Shown one piece after another: positions 13,661 through 24,212 of a stretch of 64,000 bases of DNA. Origin of the DNA: Hemibagrus wyckioides (lineage: Eukaryota > Chordata > Actinopteri > Siluriformes > Bagridae); contig NC_080710.1 in NCBI RefSeq assembly GCF_019097595.1, positions 17,721,780 through 17,785,779 on the forward strand. The letters are read 5' to 3'. The notes under the pieces were generated by a model. It was given only the letters and a program-made list of their open reading frames with translations, was not told where the DNA came from and did not search any database. The position numbers and the translations under genes were made by a program. Within the stretch, counting starts at the first letter, position 1. Every line of letters begins with the position of its first letter.

Positions 13661-13718
13661 TATATACATGCATCATGAAGTATAGATAGAGAGATGAATG
13701 GATGGATGGATGGATGGA
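13624..13718. repeat. TA, TG and GATG microsatellites
   Basis: A TA run, then TGTG, then after about 30 bp a (GATG)n run of six units. Confidence 0.88.
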
Positions 13719-14238
13719 ATAAGAAGAACACATCCAAACACAAAACCGTGGAACAAATGCATCTTTAGTCCAATTTCTGAAAAGGAAATAAACTTAATGA
13801 AATCATGTGCTGATTATATATCATCTTATCTGTTTAAAAATATGCAGCATGGTATGTATTTAAAAAAGAACAAATAAACAAAACAATATATATACATTCT
13901 GTTAAATGACATTAAATTATATTACACTATATTGGACCCATTTGGTATATTGTTACTGGATAATTCAACCGTTATAACAAGATTTTTTTTTTTTTTTTAT
14001 CAGTGTCTACAAACCTGCACTGTATCCGATACACCTGCTGTCTACTCATCATTTTAATTTTATTTATTTAGTTACACACAAATAGTAAATAAGCTCAACT
14101 TACAAAAAAAAACATACCTACTGCATATACTAATTACACACAAACTGACAACTTATTTTAGGGTGTAACTTTAAAATAGAATTACAGTTTAAAATAAGTT
14201 GACAATTCTGGTGTAGTTACAATTCAGTCTGAAAGATT

Positions 14239-14502
14239 ACACTATGTAACATGATTTTTGTTCCTGGGTAGTGAGTAACATTTTCCAATTACTCTTGATG
14301 GAAAATGATCAAAAATAGGCATTAAGCACCTTGAAGTTTGGGGTTGGGCTTTTAAGAGAACGAAAACCTCAAAATTAGCCCATTTTACTAAAACAAACTG
14401 CCTAAAACTAACCCAAACTCTTTATTTGGGTTACAAAGAATGGGGAAATAACACTTATTTCCTAGGAACAAGAAAAAAGTAAAAAATTGTTACATAGTGT
14501 TA
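14239..14502. mobile_element. Palindromic MITE (about 264 bp), superfamily unassigned
   Basis: The left end, ACACTATGTAACATGATTTT, and the right end, ATTGTTACATAGTGT, are inverted copies, extended inward by TTGTTCCTGGG against CCTAGGAACAA. The interior is AT-rich and has no open frame. The size and structure fit a non-autonomous DNA transposon. Confidence 0.6.
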
Positions 14503-15126
14503 TTTCATATCAGATGTAAAAAAAAAAAAGAAAGAAAAAAAAAAAAAGATTATTTTAAAGATTAAAAATTTATCTAAACAGTGCAAACGTCCCAAGATTC
14601 AATATCATTGCATATAATAAGCAAGGCTTTATTTTTAATACTTTCCTACCGTGGCTTTCAAACCAAGTCTGCCGTGACGAAATGAGAATTAAAATGCTAT
14701 TAGGTCAGGTTTTTTCTGTCATTACTACATGAAAAAAGCATAAAACATCCCAGGTTATGAAATGTACAGATTATAATAACATGGGGCACGGCAGGTTAGT
14801 TAGAGAGAAGGTGCTTCTTCGTTTCATACTGAAAGCCCACCTGCAGTTTTCTAAGCAGCAGAGGCTGGAATAAAGCTAAATAGAAAGAAGGCAACTACAA
14901 GCACATTCAGCAGGCACTATGCTCCAATGCTCCAGTCAGGCCCAAGCTGCTGATTTCACAAAGACAAGACCATTAAAACATAAATCTGTTACAAATAAAA
15001 AACACCTTCAAGCAAAAAGCAGGATAACATTAAGATGCATCTGATGTAACACAGGGGGGAGATACCCACCTAAATACACCCAGAGTGCAAACACTGCAAC
15101 TTTCACAAGAAAGAATGCTAGATCTA

Positions 15127-16373
15127 CACTATATTGCCAAAAGTATTCGCTCACCTGCCTTGACTCGCATATGAACTTAAGTGACATCCCATTCCTAATC
15201 CATAGGGTTCAATATGACGTCGGTCCACCCTTTGCAGCTATAACAGCTTCAACTCTTCTGGGAAGGCTGTCCACAAGGTTTAGGAGTGTGTTTATGGGAA
15301 TTTTTGACCATTCTTCCAGAAGCGCATTTGTGAGGTCACACACTGATGTTGGACGAGAAGGCCTGGCTCTCAGTCTCCGCTCTAATTCATCCCAAAGGTA
15401 TTCTATCGGGTTGAGGTCAGGACTCTGTGCAGGCCAGTCAAGTTCATCCACACCAGACTCTGTCATCCATGTCTTTATGGACCTTGCTTTGTGCACTGGT
15501 GCACAGTCATGTTGGAAGAGGAAGGGGCCAGCTCCAAACTGTTCCCACAAAGTTGGGAGCATGGAATTGTCCAAAATGTCTTGGTATGCTGAAGCATTCA
15601 GAGTTCCTTTCACTGGGACTAAGGGACCAAGCCCAGCTCCTGAAAAACAACCCCACACCATAATCCCCCCTCCACCAAACTTTACACTTGGCACAATGCA
15701 GTCAGACAAGTACCGTTCTCCTGGCAACCGCCAAACCCAGACTCGTCCATCAGATTGCCAGATGGAGAAGTGCGATTCGTCACTCCAGAGAACGCGTCTC
15801 CACTGCTCTAGAGTCCAGTGGCGGTGTGCTTTACACCACTGCATCCGACACTTTGCATTGCACTTGGTGATGTATGGCTTGGATGCAGCTGCTCGGCCAT
15901 GGAAACCCATTCCATGAAGCTCTCTGCGCACTGTTCTTGAGCTAATCTGAAGGCCACATGAAGTTTGGAGGTCTGTAGCGATTGACTCTGCAGAAAGTTG
16001 GCGACCTCTTCGCACTATGCGCCTCAGCATCCACTGACCCCGCTCCATCAGTTTACGTGGCCTACCACTTCGTGGCTGAGTTGCTGTCGTTCCCAAACAC
16101 TTCCACGTTCTTATAATACAGCTGACAGTTGACTGTGGAATATTTAGGAGCGAGGAAATTTCACGACTGGATTTTTGGAAAGGTGGCATCCTATCACAGT
16201 TCCACGCTGGAATTCACTGAGCTCCTGAGAGCGACCCATTCTTTCACAAATGTTTGTAAAAACAGTCTGCATGCCTAGGTGCTTGATTTTATACACCTGT
16301 GGCCATGAAAGTGATTGGAACACCTGATTCTGATTATTTGGATGGGTGAGCGAATACTTTTGGCAATATAGTG
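15127..16373 (-). mobile_element. Tc1/mariner (DD34E) transposon, nearly full length
   Basis: The element is 1247 bp. It begins CACTATATTGCCAAAAG and ends with the exact inverse, CTTTTGGCAATATAGTG, and it is flanked on both sides by TA (15125-15126 and 16374-16375), the expected target duplication. It carries one transposase gene on the minus strand. From memory, this is a very widespread Tc1 family of fishes, also reported in lampreys, and the copy looks close to the family consensus. That suggests recent activity in this lineage. The coding frame is broken near its 5' end, so this copy is probably not autonomous, though its ends look suitable for cross-mobilisation. Confidence 0.95.
15209..16239 (-). 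pseudogene. Tc1 transposase, frameshifted near N-terminus
   Basis: The family start appears to be the ATG at 16239-16237 ([13 protein letters not shown]...). That frame stops after about 31 codons, at 16144. The rest is open in another frame from 16189 to 15209 (326 codons). Comparing with the family as I remember it, about one base is missing near 16165-16185, between the first 20 residues and [10 protein letters not shown]. The long part retains the paired HTH DNA-binding region ([17 protein letters not shown] basic motif). It also keeps a full catalytic triad: D of WSDESHF, D of QHDCAPVH, and E of SPDLNPIE exactly 34 residues later (DD34E). The GGGGIMVWG glycine box is present. It cuts and joins transposon ends at TA sites. 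If the internal ATG were used, the product would lack only the first 20 or so residues. Confidence 0.9.
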
Positions 16374-16788
16374 TATATGTCTATACCTCTCTCAGTCACT
16401 AATCACTCTTTATGACCATATGGCAAATCATACATACCACACACTGAACTTTCATGAGCAAGAGTTACAACAGCGGAAGATCAGCTCAGGTTTCAATTCT
16501 CTCAGAGTGAAAACAAAAAAAACATGGTTTGCCAAATGTAGGATTTCTGCTGCAGAATGCAGACAGCAGGGTGAGAATTACGTGTCAGCAGCATGAACCT
16601 GAAGCCGAATGTTTATATAACAATAGTTTTAACATCCTTCAGCCTCAGAAGTACTTCACTTGCAATGCTGATGAAGTGATGGACATTTCTCTGAAAAGCC
16701 TCATTTCTCTGAAAAGTCTTAGAACATCCATTACTTGTACTCTGTAGTTAGTTTCTGCCTTCTTCTTTAGCCTTATACACAATTATTC

Positions 16789-16793
<5 letters not shown>

Positions 16794-16841
<48 letters not shown>
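16794..16841. repeat. (CA)n microsatellite
   Basis: About 24 CA units, uninterrupted. Confidence 0.95.
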
Positions 16842-16842
<1 letters not shown>

Positions 16843-17114
16843 ACTTTATTAAATTAAACACTGCTCTAGAGACTGTCTTTGAAAATCCCAAAACATGCAC
16901 CAGCCCTTCTGGTGCCAACATGGTCAAAGTCAGAGATCTAACTTTTTCTTTATTTACATTAACTGAATCTCTTGAATTGCATCTGCATGATTTTTTGCAT
17001 TGTGCTGCATCCACATGATTAGCCTATTACACACACCTCACACGTTAAATAGACATGTCCTTATAGAAGTCTCATAGCCTTAAATTATGTGAGGAGTCAC
17101 ATGTAGGTGATATA

Positions 17115-17574
17115 CACCGATCAGGCATAACATTATGAGCAGTGAGAGGTGAAGTGAATAACACTGCTAATCTCCTCATCATGGCACCTGTTAGTGGGTG
17201 GGATATATTAGGCAGCAAGTGAACATTTTGTCCTCAAAGTTGATGTTAGAAGCAGGAGAAATAGGCAAGCGTAAGGATTTGAGTGAGTTTGACCAAGGGC
17301 CAAATTGTGATGGCTAGATGACTGGATCAGAGCATCTCCAAAACTACAGCTCTTGTGGGGTGTTCCCGGTCTGCAGTGGTCAGTATCTATCAAAAGATCA
17401 TGTGGGGAGCAAAGGCTGGCCTGTGAGATCCGATCCAACAGACAAGCTACTGTTGCTCAGATTGCTGGAGAAGTTAATGCTGGCTCTGATAGAAAGGTGT
17501 CAGAATACACAGTGCATGAAAGAGGGACCAAAACAATATTAGGCAGGTGGTCATAAAGTTATGCCTGGTCGGTG
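17115..17574. mobile_element. Tc1 deletion derivative (MITE) with CACCGATCAGGC ends
   Basis: 460 bp with inverted ends CACCGATCAGGCATAAC and GTTATGCCTGGTCGGTG, flanked by TA on both sides. The interior keeps pieces of a transposase coding strand (for example GCAAGCGTAAGGATTTGAG and AATGCTGGCTCTGATAG) but has lost most of the catalytic part. The family is a common fish Tc1. A longer inner fragment of the same family appears inverted at about 43647-43963. The element shares its right TA with the next Tc1-like fragment. Confidence 0.85.
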
Positions 17575-17576
17575 TA

Positions 17577-17760
17577 CACTATATAGCTAAAAGCTGATGG
17601 CCATCTGACCATCACACTCACACAGCTCTTGAAAGCACACAATCTGTCTAGGATGTCTTTGTATCCTGTAGCTTAGACAGAACAGAGAAAGATGGAGAGG
17701 CAATATTTGGTTGAGGCCCAGCATGTCTGTAAAGAACGTGATTTTCTGGGTATGAGTTTA
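17577..17760. mobile_element. Tc1-like fragment abutting the previous element
   Basis: It starts CACTATATAGCTAAAAGC directly after the TA that ends the neighbouring element, and has the CATCTGACCATCACACTCAC segment shared with the 3125 family. It then loses similarity. The exact right boundary is uncertain. Confidence 0.55.
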
Positions 17761-18384
17761 AAGAGCCCTATTTATCAGGCTCTTGATCATGAGAGCGTCT
17801 GAAGCCAAACTGATCTCTTTACCAGTCTGCCGCTTCTGTCTTCTCTTCTCTGTGAAGCTTCATGCTGATGAAAGCATCCATACCCTCAGCTACTCAGCAC
17901 TGAAAACTCAGCCTGATGACCTGCATACATTATGGTGTATACACACACACACACACACAACTCCCATACACACATACAACCATTATCTTTCTCTGACTCT
18001 CATTTAGTGAAACTAGTTGTGGGAATTGATTGTTTATTCTGGGGTCAACAATTCCCTAAACAGACTGGAAGCCAATTTCTTGAAAAAAAAAAAATTGCAG
18101 TATCCATTAAGAAAATAATCAGTATTCACGTAGGTGAAATCTAATAAGGAAAGAAGACAGTCAAGTGTAAAAGCCTCTACTGATGATGCAGATCTCTTTC
18201 CACGTCTCCCCTGTAGAAAACATCAGCAGGTGGCAGTGAGGCATCTGTTTCACAGGCTTCTAAAACCATGCTGGAAAAATCAGGTTTGCCTTTCAGAGTT
18301 AAGTAGTAAGCTTTATTACAACATCCTCTGTAAACGACAGCTTGATGTCCGTAATTGTTCAATTCTAATTTGTGATTATATTTT

Positions 18385-18838
18385 AGACCACAGTGCTGAA
18401 CATCACACCCTAGATTTAGTCCCCTTTTTGCTGTTATGTTAACCTCCACTCTTCTGAGGAGGATTTTCACTAGAGACTGGAACATGGCATTTGTGTGCAT
18501 TGATTTGTGTCCATTCTCAAGATTAGTGAGGTCAGGCACTGTGTCAGGTGAGGAGGTCTGGGGTGAAATCAGATTCATTTTATCCCAGAGGTGTTCAGTG
18601 GGGCTGAGGTCAGGGCTCTATGGATTCATGAAGGTCACTTAATGCACAGGGGCATTGTCATGCTGGAACATGTCTGAGCCTTTTAGGTGCAGTAAAGGAA
18701 AATTCTTAAATCTACAGAATATAAATATATTCTAGACAATTATGTGCTTTATGGCAACAGTTTAAGGAAGATGGACATTAAGAGATGAATGTAATTGATC
18801 AGTGGTGTCTACTACCTTATGGACATACAGTGAATATA
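18385..18838. mobile_element. Tc1-like non-autonomous remnant
   Basis: It shares ordered blocks with the copies at 3125 and 20845: CTCCACTCTTCTGAGGAGG, GACTGGAACATGGC, GTGAGGTCAGGC, GTTCAGTGGGGCTGAGG and GGCATTGTCATGCTGGAAC. No intact ends or reading frame remain. Confidence 0.65.
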
Positions 18839-19212
18839 GCCTGCTTACTTCACATAATCTAAGGATAATAATAAATAGGACACCTTTATTTAGAATGTAA
18901 GGGGTCTCAGGTGTGAGTGCTATGTAAATGCCAGTTTAAGTTTTCTGTCTTGAAAAAGTCTTTAGCACAGTGAATCTCCATAACTGCTGTTAATTGAAAA
19001 TGGTGAAGAAATGGCTGTTTATATCTGCTGTACAGTAGATATAAACAAACTTGTCAGGGTTGCTGGATGATGTGGACAAAGTTGAGCTATTTTCATTCTT
19101 AATATAACTACAAATATGTAATTATTGGCAGATTGCTGTGGTATAAGAAGAATAAAACACTTCAGGATGTCCTGTTACAGGATATCATATAATAGTTAGC
19201 TCCAGGTCACCG

Positions 19213-19735
19213 GTTATCACTCCACTCGTCCGAGTTCAGGTACAATTCCACTTCTTAGTTTGAAGCTGTTACTACAGTAGAGTTAGTGCATCATCAGCAA
19301 ACATGACAACTGATATTTTCAAGGATATAACTCTTGGCTTAAAATATGAAAGCTCGTCAGCTGAAGATGAAAAGGAAGTCAGGATGCTAATTTTACTGGA
19401 AGCACGGGACGTACAAATCAATGTGAGCTAATTAGCGAGCTAGACAACATGCTATAAAGGGATTGTGGCATCTTCGGGACCTGTTTCCTCTGGCGGAGCA
19501 AAAGTAAACAGACTATCCGGCCATATTGAGTCTGAAATGTCACTTTCGTGATATTAATTTCTTGTTTATAGAGCTGTATAGAAGCAATATCGCATGAGTA
19601 AGTGTGTAGTTATACTGAATATCGGCTCAGCTGTAATTAGCTACGCTGCTTCCCCTGCAGGTTTGTGCAAGCGATGAATCAAAGGTGTGCCAATATTCAG
19701 TATAACCGCATTCTTGCTCATGCGATATTGCTTAT
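19213..19735. mobile_element. Dispersed repeat with long 3' hairpin, copy 1
   Basis: It shares order and sequence with the copy at 52437-52950: TATCACTCCACTCGTC at the left, TGAAAGCTCGTCAG, GATGAAAAGGAAG, then a hairpin. The hairpin arms are about 44 nt (19583-19625 against 19689-19732) with a few mismatches; the arms contain GTTATACTGAATAT and its inverse. A short charged peptide-like stretch can be read but no intact frame. It looks like a non-autonomous foldback-type DNA element; the family is unknown to me. Confidence 0.6.
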
Positions 19736-20146
19736 ATAATCAGTGGTAATGGCCGTCCACTTCCAATCACACCACTCTGACATTGATTATTTTGCTACGA
19801 CGGTACGTCCCATTGTGGTTTACTCCTTACATAAACAGTATAAAATAGAAAAAATTCCTGACAATGAGAGCCTCTATATCTCTATATAAAAGCACTGGCT
19901 AGGTGAAAAAGTGAATGTTTTTGGTGATGCTCGTCTTCAATGAACAGTTCTGGCGTGGAAGCAATCTAATACGTTGACTGGAATCTCTCATTTCATAACA
20001 AGTCAATAAAGCAGTAGATGTTAGCAGTCTGAAACTTCAGCAATTCTAAAACATCATTAAACTATAAAAAACACAACTCACTAGCAGTTAAACACAATAT
20101 AAAAATATTTCCTTTTCTTTCTGTACAATAGCTTCCTATGTGTTAC

Positions 20147-20287
20147 CTGTGTGCGGAGAATTTCCCCTTTGGTCAGCTGCATGTCGCCTGTCAACTCTTT
20201 GACAGCGATGCCCAGTGGCTCCAAGCGCTTACTGAAGTAATTAGTCATCTCAGCAGCTAAAGCCTTCATAGGAGCTACATATACTAT
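20147..20287 (-). CDS. ascc3: ascc3 coding exon (f), helicase motifs Ia and Ib
   Basis: This 141-nt exon is 47 codons, phase 0 at both ends. It opens [14 protein letters not shown], which is motif Ia (PMKALA). It continues through [19 protein letters not shown], in which TGD is the nucleic-acid-contacting segment of Ski2-like enzymes, and ends [11 protein letters not shown]. The acceptor is CTATAG and the donor is CAG|GTAACA. The true coding start of the exon lies 18 nt upstream of its first Met codon, because IVYVAP is conserved and joins directly to the previous exon. Confidence 0.95.
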
Positions 20288-21726
20288 CTATAGATGGAGA
20301 CAAGAGGGAGAAAGAAAGACAGCATGATAAATGAATGCACATCATGGTATCATTTGTTCCTTGGCAACCAGCACAAAACACTTAGTGCAATATGAAGTAG
20401 AGCAACAAAGCAGGGAAAGTTTAATGGTGATGTATGAAGATGGTTCTCCTCCTCCTCATCATCATCATCATGGAAAAGTTTGTGTCATAACATTATACAG
20501 GTTTAGGTATAATATGTTTAGTTGTAAAAAATTAAAGGGGAGTGTTTTTCAGGATTTCCTTGTTCAAAGGTCTCTTTGCATATCCTTGTATATAATATAT
20601 AACAAAAATGAAAAGAAAACAAATACATCAAATGCCTAATTGCTGTTCTTAAGATATTTATAGCCACACAATAAGTATAAATCACAGAAATGTTCACCAT
20701 GTATACACAGATGTCACATAAAAAGGTTACGTACATCATATAATACAATATTTGATGTTTATTCTAACTGCTTGTTATAATACTTGAGTCATATTGTTAT
20801 AATGCTTATCATTATAGAACAGTAGTTCACATGACCACAACATGCAACAGTTTGTGCACCCCTGTCTATCACACCCACATGTGCTTCCTGACATCCTATT
20901 TACAACCACGGTCCATAATACAGATATGGTCCTGCTGTTGGTTATAATAACCTCCTCTCTTCCAGGAAGGCTTTCAGCTAGATTTTGGAGCATGGCTGTG
21001 ATCATTAAGCTACAAGAGCATTAGTGAGATCAGGCTCTGACGTCAGACGAGGAGGCCTGATTGTGCAGTAAGTGTTCCAGCTGGACAGATGAAATAATAA
21101 GCAATACAAAGACATAATGCTACAGGATACTGACATAATTGTGTGCCTCCAAATTTGTGACCACCTCCAAAAGTGGCGTCATCAGGTGTCCACATACATT
21201 TGACTATAGTGTATATGTAGTCTAAATGTGCAAAGAAAATAATGGAGTATTGCATGTAAGTTTTAAACCTCCTCAGCATTGTTTTGTGGTTTCAGCTTAA
21301 ACATGGTTTCATTCTGGTTTGGGCAGCAAACCAAAAATATTCCTGGATTGTCTCTGTACAGAATAAAAAGCACAAAACATTTTTCCAACAGTAAATATCA
21401 TAATCTATAACTTGTCAACCTCCCCATGTTAAACTAGACCTAAAGATATTTTTGAGAATGACATTTTTAGAAAAATCCCTTAAATTGTCTGTATTTTTCT
21501 AGGCTAAGGTAGAAGTGGTGTGCTGAGCTGAACTGTACAGTCATACACCTTGTCTTATTGTGAAACCATAACAACCTCTCAACCTCTCACACACACAAAA
21601 AACTAATCAGGATTTCCCATGATGCTGTAAGGTTCAAGAGAAGGAGGATGAGAGCAGTGATTATTCAATTATTCAACACAATTCTCCTTTGTAGAGAAGA
21701 GACTGATGTTCAAGAACATAATGTAC
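20288..21726 (-). other. ascc3 intron, 1.4 kb
   Basis: This intron separates the motif Ia exon from the Walker A exon. It contains a Tc1-like non-autonomous remnant (about 20845-21213) and AT-rich filler with a short CTC/ATC microsatellite near 20445-20475. No additional exon or RNA gene is evident. Confidence 0.75.
20845..21213. mobile_element. Tc1-like non-autonomous remnant
   Basis: The right end, TTTGACTATAGTG, is followed by TA. The body has the shared blocks CTCTCTTCCAGGAAGGCTTTC, TTTTGGAGCATGGCTGTG and GTCAGACGAGGAGGCCTG. It lies in the 1.4-kb intron, well clear of both splice sites. Confidence 0.65.
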
Positions 21727-21930
21727 CTTAAACTGGTCTTTGCGGATGACGCCTCCTGGCTGCAGGTGCTGTCGGATCTCGTGCAGAACCGTGAGCATGG
21801 CGATGTTGGTCTTGCCTGCTCCGGTTGGAGCGCATATGAGCATGTTCTCATTGGTGTTGTACGCCGTCTCAAAAACAATGGACTGGATCCTGTTTAGCCG
21901 TTTCATACCTTTAAACACCAGCTGTCCGAT
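21727..21930 (-). CDS. ascc3: ascc3 coding exon (e), helicase motif I (Walker A)
   Basis: This 204-nt exon is 68 codons in phase 0. It begins IGQLVFKGMKRLNRIQS, the Q-motif-like segment of Ski2/Brr2 helicases. It carries the nucleotide-binding loop APTGAGKT at about residues 34-41 of the exon; the Lys of GKT contacts ATP phosphates in this superfamily. The end, HLQPGGVIRKDQFK, leads into motif Ia in the next exon. The acceptor has a long CT-rich tract ending TTTTAG and the donor is AAG|GTACAT. All motif residues are intact. This is the most strongly conserved exon in the window and the best probe for orthologues. Confidence 0.96.
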
Positions 21931-24000
21931 CTAAAACAGGAAGGAAGAGAGAAAGACAGACTGAAGGATGTATACATAAAACACACACAGGTAAAGTAGA
22001 CTAGAAAAAGAGCAGGCAACAAATAGACAGTAGAGACATGCAATAAAGTATCATGATAATTCCAGTATAATTTTAAAGATGATTCAATCAGACTGCCATA
22101 CTGACACAAACACGGCTTGACATTGTTTATATTTTTAGATTTAATATTATTTATTTGGTCAAAAATGTCTCTGCTAATTAAATTCATTTCACAAAAGAAA
22201 AATCACTAGCTTCACACCAGCTTCTGTAGCAATCAAGTTTGTTAACCGAAGAAACTCTGACCAAAGTCGACAGGATATTCATGTCAAGATCTCAAAAGGT
22301 TTCGTTTTTTTCTTTGCCTGCCTGCAGCCACTTAGCAAAAGAGAATGTGTGAGAAGCAATTGTTGCCTTCAGTGTGAAAATCTCTTTACGCAGTAGCATA
22401 TTGCAGGAGGCACTGTTAAAATTCCATCTGCATTCAATTCTACTAATGTGACAAAGGTGTCCACCATCACCTCACATTTCAACACGACATGTAGAGCGAA
22501 GACAGAACATCAAACTGCCTCAAACTTTCTGCCCTTAAGTCAACAGGCTTTATAAATCTGATGTGAAATTCTTCCCAGCCGACAGACTTCTGCATTTCTG
22601 GTGATCGAGATGATGACTGAGAGTAAGTTCATTACAATTACAGGAATTTACAAATGAGCACTAACACAACGTGGCAGAAAAAATAACAGTTATGTAATTA
22701 AACCTCAAGCACGTAACCAGTCACATACTGTATATTCATGACGCATACCAAGAAGTAAACATGGCTAAGAGGGCAGAGAGTAGGCTGATTTCTGACACTG
22801 AGGACAAATCAGTTACAGATGGCTGCACTACATAAATATTCATTCATCGCAGGAGGAAACCCACGTGGACACGATGAGAACATGTAAAACTACACACACA
22901 AGGTCAGTCTTAAGAACCCCGAAGCTGTACGTCGGCAAAACGTGCCCTGTCCCAATGCTGCTAGAAAAATAAACACTCAATTAGTTATTTTGATATCATC
23001 TGAAGACCATATTGACCATCCATAACAGACAGCATGGTTCAACCAATTACTCTGACATTCAGGAAAAAACAGAAATTCTGTAGAGTCTGTTTAGGCTGCA
23101 ACTTTTCCAAATCTTAAACTTATTTATTCCACACTACACCAGCTGGAGGGCAGCTACATGTGCGAGACACATATGGTGAGAGGGAGAAAGCAACAGGCCA
23201 AGATCTGCAGCAGCCAAAACACAAGTACCGCACCATGAGTCCAAAGCTAATTAGACTTCTATCTGGATAGTATTGGCCGAGTCCATCTACTCCGCACTCC
23301 TATTCACCACAAACGTTGTCTCCAGTCTTGACTCGCAAACAAATCTTCCAGACAAGAAAACAACCTAGACTCTCAGTCCAAGTCAAGTACAAGCCAAAGC
23401 AACACTGGTGCATACTGCAATATGTCCACGCCTCGTGTCGGACCAATTAAGCTCCAGCTGGTGTTTCTCTGTGGGTCTCTTGGAAACATTCAGTGGTGCA
23501 GTAAATGGCTGAGGGTCAAAAAGTCATCAAGTCTGTGGAGGAGGGGTCAGCTCTGAGTGGTGTCAGGACCCGTCAATCAAACCTCCTACGCTGACTGGCT
23601 TCACCATGACAAAGCACAAAAGATTACAGCCTTTAATCTCTCAAGAAGTATGATATATATAAAAAAAAAAAAGAAAGAAAGAAAAGCCCTTCAAGGAGGT
23701 ACATTTAAGCTGCTGCTGAGAGGAAATATTTTTCACTATGCTCTGCTCCTTAGAGTCTAGGAGTAGACTGAGACCAACAGTGACCCAGAGCAATAACATT
23801 TGTAATTAATAACTCATCATTCCACAGGCGAAACCGCCGGGACCTGTCTGCGCTGTTTCCTCGCAAAACTATAGAGAGGAACCTGCAAAATAAGTCGAAC
23901 ATATTTTGTGTGAAGAGATCATGTCAGGATGGAAGGATACTGACTTTCAGTTTGTTCATTCCTAAATAAAAACAACGATGCAAACGTCTACTGAGCATTC

Positions 24001-24148
24001 TTTCTCTCTCTCTCTCTCTCTATTCCTCTTTCACACAGCTGGTCAGGAATGCCTACAGCTCAGAAGGCACTGTCATTTATTTAAGAATTCATTAAAAATA
24101 TGTCTTTCCTTCGTTTCAGTCCAACGCTCATAAAAAGCAAGAAATACC

Positions 24149-24186
<38 letters not shown>

Positions 24187-24212
24187 CTCTCTCTCTCTCG
24201 CTCGCTCGCTGG
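24001..24212. repeat. (CT)n microsatellites, two runs
   Basis: A short run at the left and a longer one (about 24150-24205) ending in CGCTCGCTCG. Confidence 0.9.

Larger units (their letters stand above)
7805..20146 (-). other. ascc3 intron, 12.3 kb
   Basis: No coding exon was recognised. Contents include GA/CA microsatellites, a 0.26-kb palindromic MITE near 14240, a nearly intact Tc1 transposon, two abutting Tc1 derivatives near 17.1-17.8 kb, another Tc1-like remnant near 18.4 kb and a foldback-type repeat at 19.2-19.7 kb. The stretch about 8300-8480 is free of obvious repeats and contains TAATTA-type cores. The remainder appears to be ordinary AT-rich intron. Confidence 0.7.

Noticed and set aside
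15171..15917. 248-codon plus-strand frame as a protein
   Set aside because: It is antisense to the Tc1 transposase and has no family resemblance.
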